Positions 8,913 to 16,834 of a stretch of DNA of 45,569 nt are shown in pieces; position 1 is the stretch's first letter, and each line of letters starts with the position of its first letter. Under the pieces are notes generated by a model. The model searched no databases and was not told where the DNA came from. It saw nothing but the letters and a program-made list of their open reading frames with translations. This stretch comes from Deltaproteobacteria bacterium (GTDB taxonomy: Bacteria > Myxococcota_A > UBA9160 > UBA6930): assembly GCA_019312665.1 (NCBI GenBank), contig JAFDCZ010000008.1, positions 1 through 45,569 on the forward strand, written 5' to 3'. The translations under genes were made by a program, and so were the position numbers.

Positions 8913-10285
8913 GGGAGCCCCCGCTCTTCGCCGACCGCAGCGAGTGCCTTCTCGAGGATCGCGAAACCCTGCTCCAGCTCTTCGTCCGTGGTGTTGACGG
9001 GCAGCAGCATGCGTACCTTCATGGGGCTTCGGCCAGCGCCGAAGACGAGGAGGCCTTCTTCGAAGCACTTCCTTAGGACGGCGCCGACCACCTCCGGGTT
9101 CCCGTTCCATGGAACGAAGGCCTGCATGGCGCCGATTCCGCTGCGCGGGCCGATCGCCTGGGGCATGCGCTTCGCGAGGGATTCGAAGCGGCGCTCTACG
9201 CGGCGAGCCAGCACGACGACCCGACCCTCCGGGCCGAGGTAGCCCTCCTGGTCGAGGCGTTCGATGATGCGGGCGCCGACCGCCATGCCGACCGTGGAGC
9301 CGGCGTAGGTGCCGGAGATCAAGCCGGGCTTCGGGTTGTAGCGCCGGCTGAAGAGCACAGCGCTGCCTTGGAGTATCTTGCCTAACGTGACGACGTCGAC
9401 GAGATCTTCCAGCCCGAGGGTCCGAAAGGCGTAGAGCTCGCCGGTTCGCGCAAACGTCTGCACCTCGTCTACCCAGACCGCGAGGCCTGCTTCACGACAG
9501 CGCTCCATGAGCGCCCGGAAGTATTCCGGCGGGGCGGTGTTGAAACCACCTTCGCCTTGCACCAACTCGAACATCATCGCTGCGATCCGGCCCGGGAAGC
9601 GGCCCAGGTGGGCCTCCAGCGCATCGAGGCTGTGCCGGATCGGATCCGTTTGCGTCGGGTCGTAGAAAGGAACGTGCAGCACGTTGCCGCGCAACGGCAG
9701 GCCTTCGCGGAAGCCGGGCTTGTCCGTGAGCTCTGCCATGGCGAGGGTGCGACCGGCGAAGGCGTTCTCGAAGACGAGGATGCGATCCGCGGGCTGGTGC
9801 TTCTGGAGGATCATCTTCAGCGCGTTCTCATTGGCCATCGCGCCGGAGACGGAGAGCCACGCATGCTTCAGCTGGGGGCCCGCGTGCTTGATGAGCAGCT
9901 TCGAGAGTTCGAGGTTCTCAACGCCGGGAACCAGGTGGCCCTGGAAAACGGTATCGACAGCGGCCGCGGCCACGGCGGTTTCCAGCAGGTTGCGGTCGCT
10001 ATGACCGAATGCGTAGACGCCGATTCCTCCTATGAAATCGAGCAGTTGGGTGCCGTCCGCAAGCCGAACGGACGCACCCTGGCCAACGCCAGCCTGCAAC
10101 ATGGGCCAACCGAGCGGGCGCCCGCGGAGCCGCTCGAGTTGCTTGATCGCGCGCTCGTACGCAGCGGGGCTGAGCGCCCGGGAATGGGCCTCTTCGGCGA
10201 CGGCATCCAACAGGGCCGCTGCAGCCTTTTTGATCGCCGGCGAGTCCAGCAGGGAACCGCTGGCGCTTCGGGAGCGTCTTGCCAT
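8906..10285 (-). CDS. Class III aminotransferase, AstC/ArgD-like
   Basis: A 459-residue PLP-dependent class III aminotransferase. Motifs are 'LSVSGAMANENALKMI' (the usual SGAEANE region), 'ELVQGEGGFN', the cofactor-contact Asp in VDEVQTFARTG, and the Schiff-base lysine in VTLGKILQG. It is the first gene of the minus-strand arginine operon, where AstC would convert N2-succinylornithine to succinylglutamate semialdehyde. It is longer than typical AstC or ArgD (about 400 residues) because of an N-terminal extension of roughly 50 residues, and the SGAMANE variant differs from the usual SGAEANE. It could therefore be a distinct subfamily; the role is assigned from context and fold. Confidence 0.85.
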   Translation of the reverse strand: MARRSRSASGSLLDSPAIKKAAAALLDAVAEEAHSRALSPAAYERAIKQLERLRGRPLGWPMLQAGVGQGASVRLADGTQLLDFIGGIGVYAFGHSDRNLLETAVAAAAVDTVFQGHLVPGVENLELSKLLIKHAGPQLKHAWLSVSGAMANENALKMILQKHQPADRILVFENAFAGRTLAMAELTDKPGFREGLPLRGNVLHVPFYDPTQTDPIRHSLDALEAHLGRFPGRIAAMMFELVQGEGGFNTAPPEYFRALMERCREAGLAVWVDEVQTFARTGELYAFRTLGLEDLVDVVTLGKILQGSAVLFSRRYNPKPGLISGTYAGSTVGMAVGARIIERLDQEGYLGPEGRVVVLARRVERRFESLAKRMPQAIGPRSGIGAMQAFVPWNGNPEVVGAVLRKCFEEGLLVFGAGRSPMKVRMLLPVNTTDEELEQGFAILEKALAAVGEERGLPC

Positions 10286-10667
10286 GATCCCAGCCTATCG
10301 GCACGAGGCGTAGCTGCCTTGGGGGTTGTGTCGTAGGGAGGAGGGATCCCTGCGGATCCGTCCGTTTCCATGAAGTTTTGCGAGTGAAATTCACCCCAGC
10401 CAAAGCCGTTCGCTATGATCGTACCCGATCAACGCGCACGACCACGGGTGCGGGTTGACCGCGGGGCGCCGGCGACCGATGACCACCTACATGATTGACA
10501 AGGAGTTCGGGCACGACGACCCGGCGCCGCCGAGGGGCCGCTTGCGCCGCTCTGTCGCGGAGAGTCGCGCCCGCAGAGAGCGAGCCGCAGAGCGCAAGGA
10601 CGCCCTTGCCGCTGCGATTCCCTATCTCGCCGCAGTACGGGCACCGAGCCTGCCGCTGGGTGGCACG
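10286..10667. promoter_or_regulatory. Divergent control region of the arginine operon and EEP gene
   Basis: This spacer holds a perfect 11-bp palindrome GTGAAATTCAC at 10384-10394, about 100 nt upstream of the aminotransferase start, and a GATCG/CGATC inverted repeat at 10417-10430. Either could bind a regulator such as an ArgR-type protein, but neither matches a consensus well enough to name. From 10479 an open frame continues into the EEP gene and could be its N-terminus; it encodes a polar Arg-rich stretch. Confidence 0.4.
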
Positions 10668-11387
10668 ATGGGTAGGGATGTCTCCGTCGCCAGCTACAAC
10701 GTGCACCGCTGGGCAGGCTTGAACGGAGTCCGGGCGCCCGATCCGGCCCGGGCTGGATTCGTGATCTCCGAGCTGGAGGCCGACGTCATCGGTCTCCAGG
10801 AAGTGCTCCGGCCCTTCGATGCAGAAGAGGATCCGCTCGAACGTCTGGCGGACGCCCTGCATCTTCACCTGGCCTTTGTCGCGACCCGCGTGCATCGCCG
10901 GGGCGAAATAGGCAACGCGATTCTGTCGCGCTGGCCCATCACCAGTGTGTTTTCCCTCGATCTCTCCTTCTCCAGGGTCGAGAAGCGTTCCGCCGTGGCC
11001 GTGGAGTTCGCCAGCAGCGAAGGGCCGGTGGCGGTCGTGGCCACCCATCTCGCATTGGTCGATCGCACGCGTTCCCGCCAGGTGAAGAGCATTCTCGAGA
11101 ATCCCCGGCTGCAGGGGCCCGTGATCCTGCTCGGGGACATGAACGCCTGGCGGAACTGCAAGGCGACCCGCACGCTCGAGCGCGAGTTGATCGGCGACGA
11201 GGAAATGACCTGGCCGCGCACCTTCCCGGCAGCTCGCCCGGTGCTGGCACTCGACCGGGTCTATGCGCGAGGCGCGCGAATCGAGCGGGTGGCCGCCCAT
11301 GAGAGCCCGGCGGCCCGCAAGGCCTCGGATCACCTGCCGGTGATCGCCCAGCTTCGGATCGAGGGGAACGGGAACCAGGACGGTTGA
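10668..11387 (+). CDS. Endonuclease/exonuclease/phosphatase-family protein
   Basis: A 239-residue EEP-superfamily hydrolase. In order it carries 'VASYNVHRW' (metal-binding Asn), 'VIGLQEV' (catalytic Glu), 'RRGEIGNAILSRWPI', 'VVATHLALV', 'ILLGDMNAW' (Asp-x-Asn pair), 'LALDRVYAR' and 'KASDHLPVIAQL' (catalytic Asp-His). All active-site positions of the family are present, so it should be an active Mg-dependent phosphodiesterase or phosphatase. Substrates in this fold range from DNA to lipids. The ATG at 10668 sits directly before the domain; an ATG at 10479 would add 63 polar residues and cannot be excluded. No signal peptide is seen. The small TPR gene begins just after it. Confidence 0.85.
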   Translation: MGRDVSVASYNVHRWAGLNGVRAPDPARAGFVISELEADVIGLQEVLRPFDAEEDPLERLADALHLHLAFVATRVHRRGEIGNAILSRWPITSVFSLDLSFSRVEKRSAVAVEFASSEGPVAVVATHLALVDRTRSRQVKSILENPRLQGPVILLGDMNAWRNCKATRTLERELIGDEEMTWPRTFPAARPVLALDRVYARGARIERVAAHESPAARKASDHLPVIAQLRIEGNGNQDG

Positions 11388-11422
11388 GGGACGAGGGCTC
11401 TGGCGTGCGCTATCCCCTGGCC

Positions 11423-11785
11423 ATGGCCGCCCGCCGTTTCCTTCCGGTTCTCCTGGCCCTCGGGCTCGGGGCCCTGTCTGGCATGGGCTGCACATCCATC
11501 GAGGGTGCGCGCTTGGCTCGCGGCGGCAGCCAGGCCCTCGATCGCGGTGACGCCGAGCAGGCCGTCAGCTTGCTGGAGCAGGCTGCTCAGCTCGAGCCCG
11601 ACGCAGCTCCGATTCTGAACAATCTGGGCATCGCCTACCTCGCAGCGGGGCGGCCCTTGCAGGCCGAGCTCGCATTCGAGCGGGCGGTTGCGTTGGATTG
11701 CAGCCACCAGCCCGCCCAGCGCAATCTCCGCGCGCTTCGGGACGAGCCTCGCCACGAGAGCGTGGCTCGTCAGTCCACGCCCTAG
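11423..11785 (+). CDS. Small TPR-containing secreted protein or lipoprotein
   Basis: A 120-residue protein with an N-terminal hydrophobic signal (FLPVLLALGLGALSGMGC) and about two tetratricopeptide repeats ('ALDRGDAEQAVSLLEQAAQLEPD', 'ILNNLGIAYLAAGRPLQAELAFERAVALD'). The Cys after GMG could be a lipidation site, though the lipobox is imperfect. TPRs mediate protein contacts; no enzyme motif is present. The ATG at 11423 is chosen because it starts the signal sequence; the track start is a TTG overlapping the EEP stop. It lies 35 nt after the EEP gene and just ahead of the Fur-family gene, so the three may be co-transcribed. Confidence 0.75.
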   Translation: MAARRFLPVLLALGLGALSGMGCTSIEGARLARGGSQALDRGDAEQAVSLLEQAAQLEPDAAPILNNLGIAYLAAGRPLQAELAFERAVALDCSHQPAQRNLRALRDEPRHESVARQSTP

Positions 11786-11828
11786 ACGTCGCTTGAACGC
11801 CACCCTGCCATCGCGTAGGGTCCATTCG

Positions 11829-12272
11829 ATGGCCAACGAGTTGGAGCAGAAGGCACTCGCGTCGTACCTGGAGGATCACCACCTCAAGCAGACGAAGCAG
11901 CGAGAGGCGATCCTGGACGTGTTCCTCGAGGTCAAGGGGCATATCACCGGGGACGAGCTCTATCAGAGGGTTCGCGATCGGCACTCGAATATCGGATACA
12001 CCACGGTGTATCGGACGATGAAGCTGCTTTGTGATGCGGGGCTCGCCAGCGAGCGGCATTTCGACGATGGAGTCACCCGCTACGAGATCGAGCATGAGCA
12101 CCACGACCACCTGGTCTGTGTGCGTTGTGGGAAGATCGTCGAGTTCGACTGCCAGATGATCGAAGCGGCCCAGGACGAGATCGTGAAGCGCTACGGCTTC
12201 CGGCTGCTGCGCCATCGCCACGAGCTCTACGGGCATTGCCCGGATTGCCAGCAGCGGGATCTCGACAGGTAG
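11829..12272 (+). CDS. Fur-family transcriptional regulator
   Basis: A 147-residue Fur-superfamily repressor. The winged helix lies at about residues 15-80 ('LKQTKQREAILDVFLEVKGHITGDELYQ', recognition region 'NIGYTTVYRTMKLLCDAGL'). The dimerisation domain has the metal-binding 'EHEHHDHLVCVRCGKIVEF' and a second CxxC pair in HCPDCQ, giving the structural zinc site. Such proteins sense Fe, Zn, Mn or peroxide; the sequence does not decide between Fur, Zur and PerR. The ATG at 11829 is the conserved start; the longer track ORF overlaps the preceding TPR gene. No Fur box was recognised in this window. Confidence 0.92.
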   Translation: MANELEQKALASYLEDHHLKQTKQREAILDVFLEVKGHITGDELYQRVRDRHSNIGYTTVYRTMKLLCDAGLASERHFDDGVTRYEIEHEHHDHLVCVRCGKIVEFDCQMIEAAQDEIVKRYGFRLLRHRHELYGHCPDCQQRDLDR

Positions 12273-12360
12273 AGTGAGGCATGCCCTTGCGCTGGTACGT
12301 GGCGCTGGGCAATCTCAGGCCACACGCCCCCCATGCTCTTCCCTCCGAAGGAGGCCTGGC

Positions 12361-13344
12361 GTGTCGATCGACCACCGCTGTCTGTCCGTGTTCCTCTCGT
12401 TCCTCGCAGTCGGCTTCGTGGGCTGTGCCCACCTGACGCAGGAGCAGCTCCCGCCCGAACCGGAACTCGCGATGGAGGAGCCCGCTCCGAGCGTCGAGCT
12501 GCCTTCGTCGCTCCACACGGTGGCACCTGGTGAGACGGTGTGGGCGATTGCGCGGCGCTACGACTTGACGGTGGAGGAGTTGGTTGGCCTGAACGAAATT
12601 GCCGATGTCCGCCAGGTCTCTGTGGGGGCGGAGTTGATCGTACCCGAGGCGCCGCAGTCGGCGCCCGATCTGGAGCCGGATCCGGAACTGCCCGATGTTG
12701 CTGCGGCTCCAATTCCTACGCTCGACCCCACATCGCATAACTACCGCGTGCGGCGCGGCGAGACGCTTTGGCGCATCGCTCAGCGCCACGGCATCTCGCC
12801 GGGTGAACTGGCCGCGATGAACGGCATGCAACGCCCCGAGCGCCTCCGCGCGGGTCGCGTCATTCAGGTGCCGGGCGAAGCTCCTCCCCAGGAGTGTGCT
12901 TGTGAGCGTCCGGCGCCGGTCGAGATTGCGATCCAGGAGCCGGTCGCATGCGAGGTGCCGCCGGCGCCCGAGCCGGTCCTCGCGCCTGCAATCGCTCCGG
13001 TTTCCGAAGCGCCCTACGCCGCGATCGATGCCGTTCTCGGTGTTGGTGACGGGTACCTGGATTCGGCTCGCTTCGATGAAGCCATCGACATGGCCGATCT
13101 CGGCCTGGATCTGCTAGGCGAGTTCTGGGTTCGGGAGGACGCAGGCCCGCGCATCGCCCGCGCCGAACTTCTTCGCGGGATCGCCCATGTCGCCCTGGAG
13201 CGCCCCTCCGAGGGGCGTGCCTCGTTCCGCGCGGCTCTGCGAATCGAACCCGAGATCGTCGTCGGCGCCGATGCATCCCCGAAGGTCCAGGAAATCTTCG
13301 ACTCCGCACGGACAGAGGTCTCCGCAGCCCTCGCCTCGCAGTAA
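12361..13344 (+). CDS. Lipoprotein with two LysM domains and a C-terminal TPR-like region
   Basis: A 327-residue exported protein with GTG start at 12361 behind AAGGAGG. The signal ends in GFVGC, a probable lipobox. Two LysM peptidoglycan-binding modules follow: 'HTVAPGETVWAIARRYDLTVEELVGLN' (about 55-100) and 'NYRVRRGETLWRIAQRHGISPGELAAMN' (about 125-170), separated by Pro/Glu-rich linkers. The C-terminal 100 residues are helical and TPR-like ('GYLDSARFDEAIDMADLGLDLL'). It probably tethers to peptidoglycan as a scaffold in the envelope. No hydrolase domain is visible. Confidence 0.88.
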   Translation: MSIDHRCLSVFLSFLAVGFVGCAHLTQEQLPPEPELAMEEPAPSVELPSSLHTVAPGETVWAIARRYDLTVEELVGLNEIADVRQVSVGAELIVPEAPQSAPDLEPDPELPDVAAAPIPTLDPTSHNYRVRRGETLWRIAQRHGISPGELAAMNGMQRPERLRAGRVIQVPGEAPPQECACERPAPVEIAIQEPVACEVPPAPEPVLAPAIAPVSEAPYAAIDAVLGVGDGYLDSARFDEAIDMADLGLDLLGEFWVREDAGPRIARAELLRGIAHVALERPSEGRASFRAALRIEPEIVVGADASPKVQEIFDSARTEVSAALASQ

Positions 13345-13380
13345 GTCAATTGTAAACCCCGTCCCCGCTCGTTGGCTTAC

Positions 13381-14460
13381 TCAGCTGAGGGCCCAGGCCT
13401 CGAGGTCTTCGGGGAGGTCGAAGGGGTCGTCGGCGATGCTGCCGAAGGCGCCCTGGAAGTTGGCCTCGAACATTTCGTCGAAGTGGCCGCAGATGCGATC
13501 ACTGAACAGGCCGATGGCTTTGAGGGTCGGGATCACGAAGCCCCGAACCGGGCCGGTACGGCCGCCCGAACGTTCCAGCGAATTCTTGATCAGCTCGCGC
13601 TCCTCGATCAGGGCTTTCATGGCTTCTGCCGGGTCTACGCCAGCGTCGGCCCATAGCTGGAGAGCGGTATCGCGCATGGACAGGCCGGCTCGTGAGTCGA
13701 TCAGCAGGCGGGCGGATTCGAAAGCGAAGTCTTCGATCTCGGCGATCTGTGGGTCGTCGAGGGTCGGCACGATCGCGGAGAGATATTTCACGCCGTAGCC
13801 CGTATGCCGCGCCTCATCACGAGAGACCAGCGTCAGCAGATCCTTCAGCAGCGGCTCCTCGGATTGGTTTCGCATGTCCCGGAAGCTGTAGAGGGCGAGG
13901 CCCTCGGTCACGACGTTCATGCCAACGGCCTTGAGCAGCCAGTTGTCCGTCTCGAGCACACTATCGAGCAGCTTCTTCAGGCCCGGCGCAATCGGCTGCA
14001 CGTCTCCAAGCTTTCGGATGTAGGCGGCGAAGACTTCGACGTGCCGGGCCTCGTCCATGGTCTGTGTGCTTGCGTAGAACTTCCCATCCATATGAGGCAC
14101 GGCGTTCACGAGTTGGCCTGCGACCATCATGGCGCCCTGCTCGCCGTGCAGGAAGTTGGAGAGCATGAAGGTGGCCGTGCGTCGGGCGACGTCCCAGCGT
14201 GTATCTACGGGCAAGCTCTTCCAGAACCGGGTTTCGCTCACCGGGATGCCGCCCATCGTGAAGGAACGCGAGAACGCTTCCCTGTCGATGTCACGATCCC
14301 AGTCCAGGTCTTTCATGGCGATCCATTGGCGGTCCAGGGCATTCGCATACAGCGTTCGCACCTGATCGATCTCGCTGTCGTAGTTCCAGTTGTAGATCGC
14401 TTCCAGCGCGGTTTTCACGCCTTCGGTCTGGACGGGATGTTTTTCGGGCAGGTCGGTCAT
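13381..14460 (-). CDS. Ferritin-like di-iron protein, probable oxygenase
   Basis: A 359-residue helical protein with a complete ferritin/RNR-R2-type di-iron ligand set: Glu107 (LHGEQGAM), Glu137 and His140 (MDEARH), Glu186 (VVTEGLALYSF), Glu216 and His219 (RDEARH). This E-ExxH-E-ExxH pattern occurs in di-iron oxygenases, N-oxygenases and R2-like oxidases. No radical-tyrosine assignment or substrate can be made from sequence. It is translated downstream of a GntR/FadR-type regulator with an ATGA overlap, so the regulator probably controls it, and the inducer may be the enzyme's substrate or a related lipid or organic acid. There is no signal peptide, so it is cytoplasmic. Confidence 0.85.
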   Translation of the reverse strand: MTDLPEKHPVQTEGVKTALEAIYNWNYDSEIDQVRTLYANALDRQWIAMKDLDWDRDIDREAFSRSFTMGGIPVSETRFWKSLPVDTRWDVARRTATFMLSNFLHGEQGAMMVAGQLVNAVPHMDGKFYASTQTMDEARHVEVFAAYIRKLGDVQPIAPGLKKLLDSVLETDNWLLKAVGMNVVTEGLALYSFRDMRNQSEEPLLKDLLTLVSRDEARHTGYGVKYLSAIVPTLDDPQIAEIEDFAFESARLLIDSRAGLSMRDTALQLWADAGVDPAEAMKALIEERELIKNSLERSGGRTGPVRGFVIPTLKAIGLFSDRICGHFDEMFEANFQGAFGSIADDPFDLPEDLEAWALS

Positions 14461-15197
14461 CGGGGGTCTCCTGTGGAGTCGGCGGTGGTCTGGCCGACGC
14501 TGGAATAGGAAGAAAGAGCTTCGAGCGCCTGGTCGCGCCCGGCGCGCAAGAAGCTGCGAAGGGCACGCTCGGCTGCATCGGCATCTCGCAGGGCGATCGC
14601 CTGGTCGATCTCGGCGACCATGTTGCGGATCCGCTCGTCCGGTGGCCGGAAGCGGCGGCGGATCTCGCGGAAACGTTCGTCGAAGAGCGGGTTGACGGCG
14701 CGGCGGGCCATCTTGAGAACGAGGTTGCCGCTGGCTTCGCCGATCAGGCCGAGAACCTCCTCGATCGTGTCGAGGAAGGTCTCCACATCCGTGGACGAAT
14801 CCGCCAGCTGTCCGAGCAGCTCGCGGGCCCGATCGAGCTGCAGGGGATCACCATGCTCGATGGCCAGGCGGGTTCCTCCGACCAGCAGCAGCTCATGAAC
14901 TTCGAGGACCTGCTCGAGAAGCTTCCGATCGGGGGCGCCGGTCACAGCGAGCAGATGGCGAATCACATCGATACTGGCTCGCTCGATGGGGAGAACGGTC
15001 GCGCCTCCTCCGTGAACGATCTCGACCAGGCCCGATTGTTCGAGCTTGCGCAGGGCCTCCCGAACGGAGCTGCGGTTGGCGCCCAGCCGTTGGGCCAGCT
15101 CCCGCTCCGCCGGCAGCCGCCCGCCGGCGGGGTAGACGCCGCGAAGGATCTCACCCCGGAGATGCTCGGTGATCGTGTCTCGAGCGGTTTGGGCCAC
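14457..15197 (-). CDS. GntR-family (FadR/FCD-type) transcriptional regulator
   Basis: A 246-residue regulator. The N-terminal winged helix contains 'GRLPAERELAQRLGANRSSVREALRKLEQSGLVE', the GntR signature, and the all-helical C-terminal part has a 'GEASGNLVLKMARR' element as in FCD/FadR effector domains. The GTG at 15197 is preferred; the track start extends 55 residues upstream through the promoter and operators. The TGA overlaps the ATG of the di-iron gene. Two perfect palindromes of FadR type lie 40 nt upstream, indicating autoregulation. The effector is unknown; fatty acids, acyl-CoA, lactate and other carboxylates are known for this subfamily. Confidence 0.9.
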   Translation of the reverse strand: MAQTARDTITEHLRGEILRGVYPAGGRLPAERELAQRLGANRSSVREALRKLEQSGLVEIVHGGGATVLPIERASIDVIRHLLAVTGAPDRKLLEQVLEVHELLLVGGTRLAIEHGDPLQLDRARELLGQLADSSTDVETFLDTIEEVLGLIGEASGNLVLKMARRAVNPLFDERFREIRRRFRPPDERIRNMVAEIDQAIALRDADAAERALRSFLRAGRDQALEALSSYSSVGQTTADSTGDPR

Positions 15198-15236
15198 GGT
15201 TCCCCTGCGATTTCCCCGAGGGGAATAGTTTGCCAG

Positions 15237-15263
15237 TGGTCGGACCAATTGGCCGGGCCAATT
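15237..15263. promoter_or_regulatory. Tandem FadR-type operators
   Basis: TGGTCGGACCA at 15237-15247 is a perfect palindrome equal to the TGGTCNGACCA core recognised by FadR-type GntR proteins. Beside it AATTGGCCGGGCCAATT at 15247-15263 is a perfect 17-bp palindrome of related design. The centres are 13 bp apart. They lie immediately downstream of the predicted -10 of the regulator gene, where binding would block transcription, and also upstream of the divergent zinc-ribbon gene. Confidence 0.75.
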
Positions 15264-15289
15264 TATGGCAAGCGGGCCGCGAGGGTCAA
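15262..15289 (-). promoter_or_regulatory. Predicted sigma70-type promoter of the GntR/di-iron pair
   Basis: On the minus strand TTGACC (15289-15284) and CATAAA (15267-15262) are separated by 16 nt. The -10 touches the palindromes, and the GTG start is 65 nt further on. Confidence 0.5.
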
Positions 15290-15321
15290 GGCTTTTTTGT
15301 CCAAGGACGAAGAGAGACGCT

Positions 15322-15480
15322 ATGGCCAAAGATCTCGAATGCCCGGTCTGCAACGCGGACATCCCCCTCTCTGGCGACGAGAAGAAGGGAGAAGAGGTGT
15401 TCTGCGCCTACTGCCGGGCTCCCCTGGTCGTCCAGCAACGCGGGGACGACGAGGAGCTGATGCTCGAGGACGACTACTAG
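15322..15480 (+). CDS. LysW-like mini zinc-ribbon protein
   Basis: A 52-residue protein starting at ATG 15322 after AGAGAGA. It has two CxxC pairs, CPVC near the N-terminus and CAYC about 20 residues later, forming a single zinc ribbon, and an acidic tail ending ELMLEDDY. Size, ribbon and acidic tail resemble LysW, the amino-group carrier protein of lysine and arginine biosynthesis. LysW ends in a conserved EDWGE with a C-terminal Glu that carries the substrate; here the terminal residue is Tyr and no lysX/argX-like ligase is nearby. Carrier function is therefore not supported. It is divergent from the GntR gene and shares its operator region. Confidence 0.75.
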   Translation: MAKDLECPVCNADIPLSGDEKKGEEVFCAYCRAPLVVQQRGDDEELMLEDDY

Positions 15481-15487
15481 GGCGCGC

Positions 15488-16252
15488 TCAGCCGGACTTC
15501 CCCGCGCCTCCGTCCACCACCAGGCATTCGCCGGTAACGAGGCGCGAGCCCAACAGGAAGCCGAAGATGGCGTCCTTCACGTCCTCGGGGGTGCACACCG
15601 CGCCTAGCATCGAGCGCCCGACCATGGCCTGCTTCACCGGGTCGAAGGCCGCACCCAGCCCTCCCTGTAGCCAGGCGCCGTCGATGAAGCCGGGGCAGAC
15701 CGCGTTCACCTGCACTTCCGGTCCGAGCACGCGGGCGAGCGTGAGGGTCAGGTTGTTGAGGCCCGCCTTCGACGCACAGTAGGGGATCGAGCTGCCCGTG
15801 CCGTAGACGCCCGCCACGCTCGATACGTTGACCACCTGGCCTCCCCCATCGGCCTTCAGGGCAGGGGCTGCAGCGCGGGTGCATTGGAAGGGTCCAATGA
15901 GATTGACGCCGAGGATCGTCGTCCAATCGTCGGCGGTGATCTTCTCGAGATCGCGGTGCGGGATGAAGCTGGTGGTGCCCGCGTTGTTGACCAGGATGTC
16001 GAGCCTGCCGAACTCGCGCGTCGCGGTCTCGATGAGTTGCCGGCAATCGTCGTCCTGGGAGACATCCGCTCGGATGGCGAGCGACTTGACGCCCTTGCTC
16101 GCCGCTTCGGCCGCGACTTCTTCCGCCGCATCCTTGGATCGGCTGTAGTTCACGAGGACCGAGCATCCGTGTTCGGCAAGTGCCAGGGCGGTTGCCCGGC
16201 CAACACCCGTCCCTGAACCCGTAACGATCGCCGCCTTGCCTTCGAGTTGCAT
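15488..16252 (-). CDS. Short-chain dehydrogenase/reductase (FabG-like)
   Basis: A 254-residue classical SDR. It has the cofactor loop 'VTGSGTGVGRA' (TGxxxGxG), 'NNAG' after 'LDILV', active-site Ser in VVNVSSVAG, and the YCASK catalytic Tyr-Lys pair, ending with the 'GECLVVDGGAG' C-terminal strand. It reduces or oxidises a carbonyl/hydroxyl pair with NAD(P)H; substrate is not predictable. GGAGAG lies just upstream of ATG 16252. It is 33 nt downstream of rfbC on the same strand and may be the last gene of the topoisomerase VI/rfb run. Confidence 0.9.
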   Translation of the reverse strand: MQLEGKAAIVTGSGTGVGRATALALAEHGCSVLVNYSRSKDAAEEVAAEAASKGVKSLAIRADVSQDDDCRQLIETATREFGRLDILVNNAGTTSFIPHRDLEKITADDWTTILGVNLIGPFQCTRAAAPALKADGGGQVVNVSSVAGVYGTGSSIPYCASKAGLNNLTLTLARVLGPEVQVNAVCPGFIDGAWLQGGLGAAFDPVKQAMVGRSMLGAVCTPEDVKDAIFGFLLGSRLVTGECLVVDGGAGKSG

Positions 16253-16285
16253 GATCTCTCCTTCGACGGGAGACCATAGCCCGGT

Positions 16286-16834
16286 TCAGTAGCTGGGGAG
16301 GCGGTCGCGAAGGGACGAGAGCGGCGGGGCGGAAGCGTCCCGCTCCGAGACGATGGGGTCGCTCTCCGGCCAGGGGATCGCGAGTTCCGGATCGTTCCAG
16401 GCGACGGCGATCTCTCCCGACGGGGAGTAGGGCGAGGTCACCTTGTACTCCACTTCAGCTTCGTCGGAGAGCACCAGAAAGCCGTGGAGGAAGCCCTCCG
16501 GGATCCACAGCTGCCGGTGGGTATCTGCGCCCAGGGTTTCGGCATGATGTTGGCCGAACGTCGGGGAACCGACGCGTACGTCGACCGCGACGTCGAGGAC
16601 CTCGCCACGAACCACGCGGACCAGCTTTCCCTGCGACGGCGCAAGCTGGGCATGCAGGCCGCGCAGGGTTCGGCGCTTCGACGAAGAGTGGTTGTCCTGC
16701 ACGAAAGGCCCGGTGATCCCGGCGTCCCTGTATTTTTCCTCGTGGTAGGACTCGAGGAAGAAGCCCCGCGCATCCCGATGGACGTCGGGTTCGATGACGA
16801 TGACACCCGCAAGGGAGGTCCGACGAAATTTCAA
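16286..16834 (-). CDS. rfbC: dTDP-4-dehydrorhamnose 3,5-epimerase
   Basis: A 182-residue cupin-fold epimerase of normal length. It shows '[23 protein letters not shown]', the '[18 protein letters not shown]' block with the catalytic His in GLH, '[23 protein letters not shown]' and '[22 protein letters not shown]'. RfbC acts after RfbB in dTDP-L-rhamnose synthesis for surface polysaccharide. It overlaps rfbA by 4 nt (ATGA). RfbB and RfbD are not in this window. Confidence 0.95.
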   Translation of the reverse strand: MKFRRTSLAGVIVIEPDVHRDARGFFLESYHEEKYRDAGITGPFVQDNHSSSKRRTLRGLHAQLAPSQGKLVRVVRGEVLDVAVDVRVGSPTFGQHHAETLGADTHRQLWIPEGFLHGFLVLSDEAEVEYKVTSPYSPSGEIAVAWNDPELAIPWPESDPIVSERDASAPPLSSLRDRLPSY

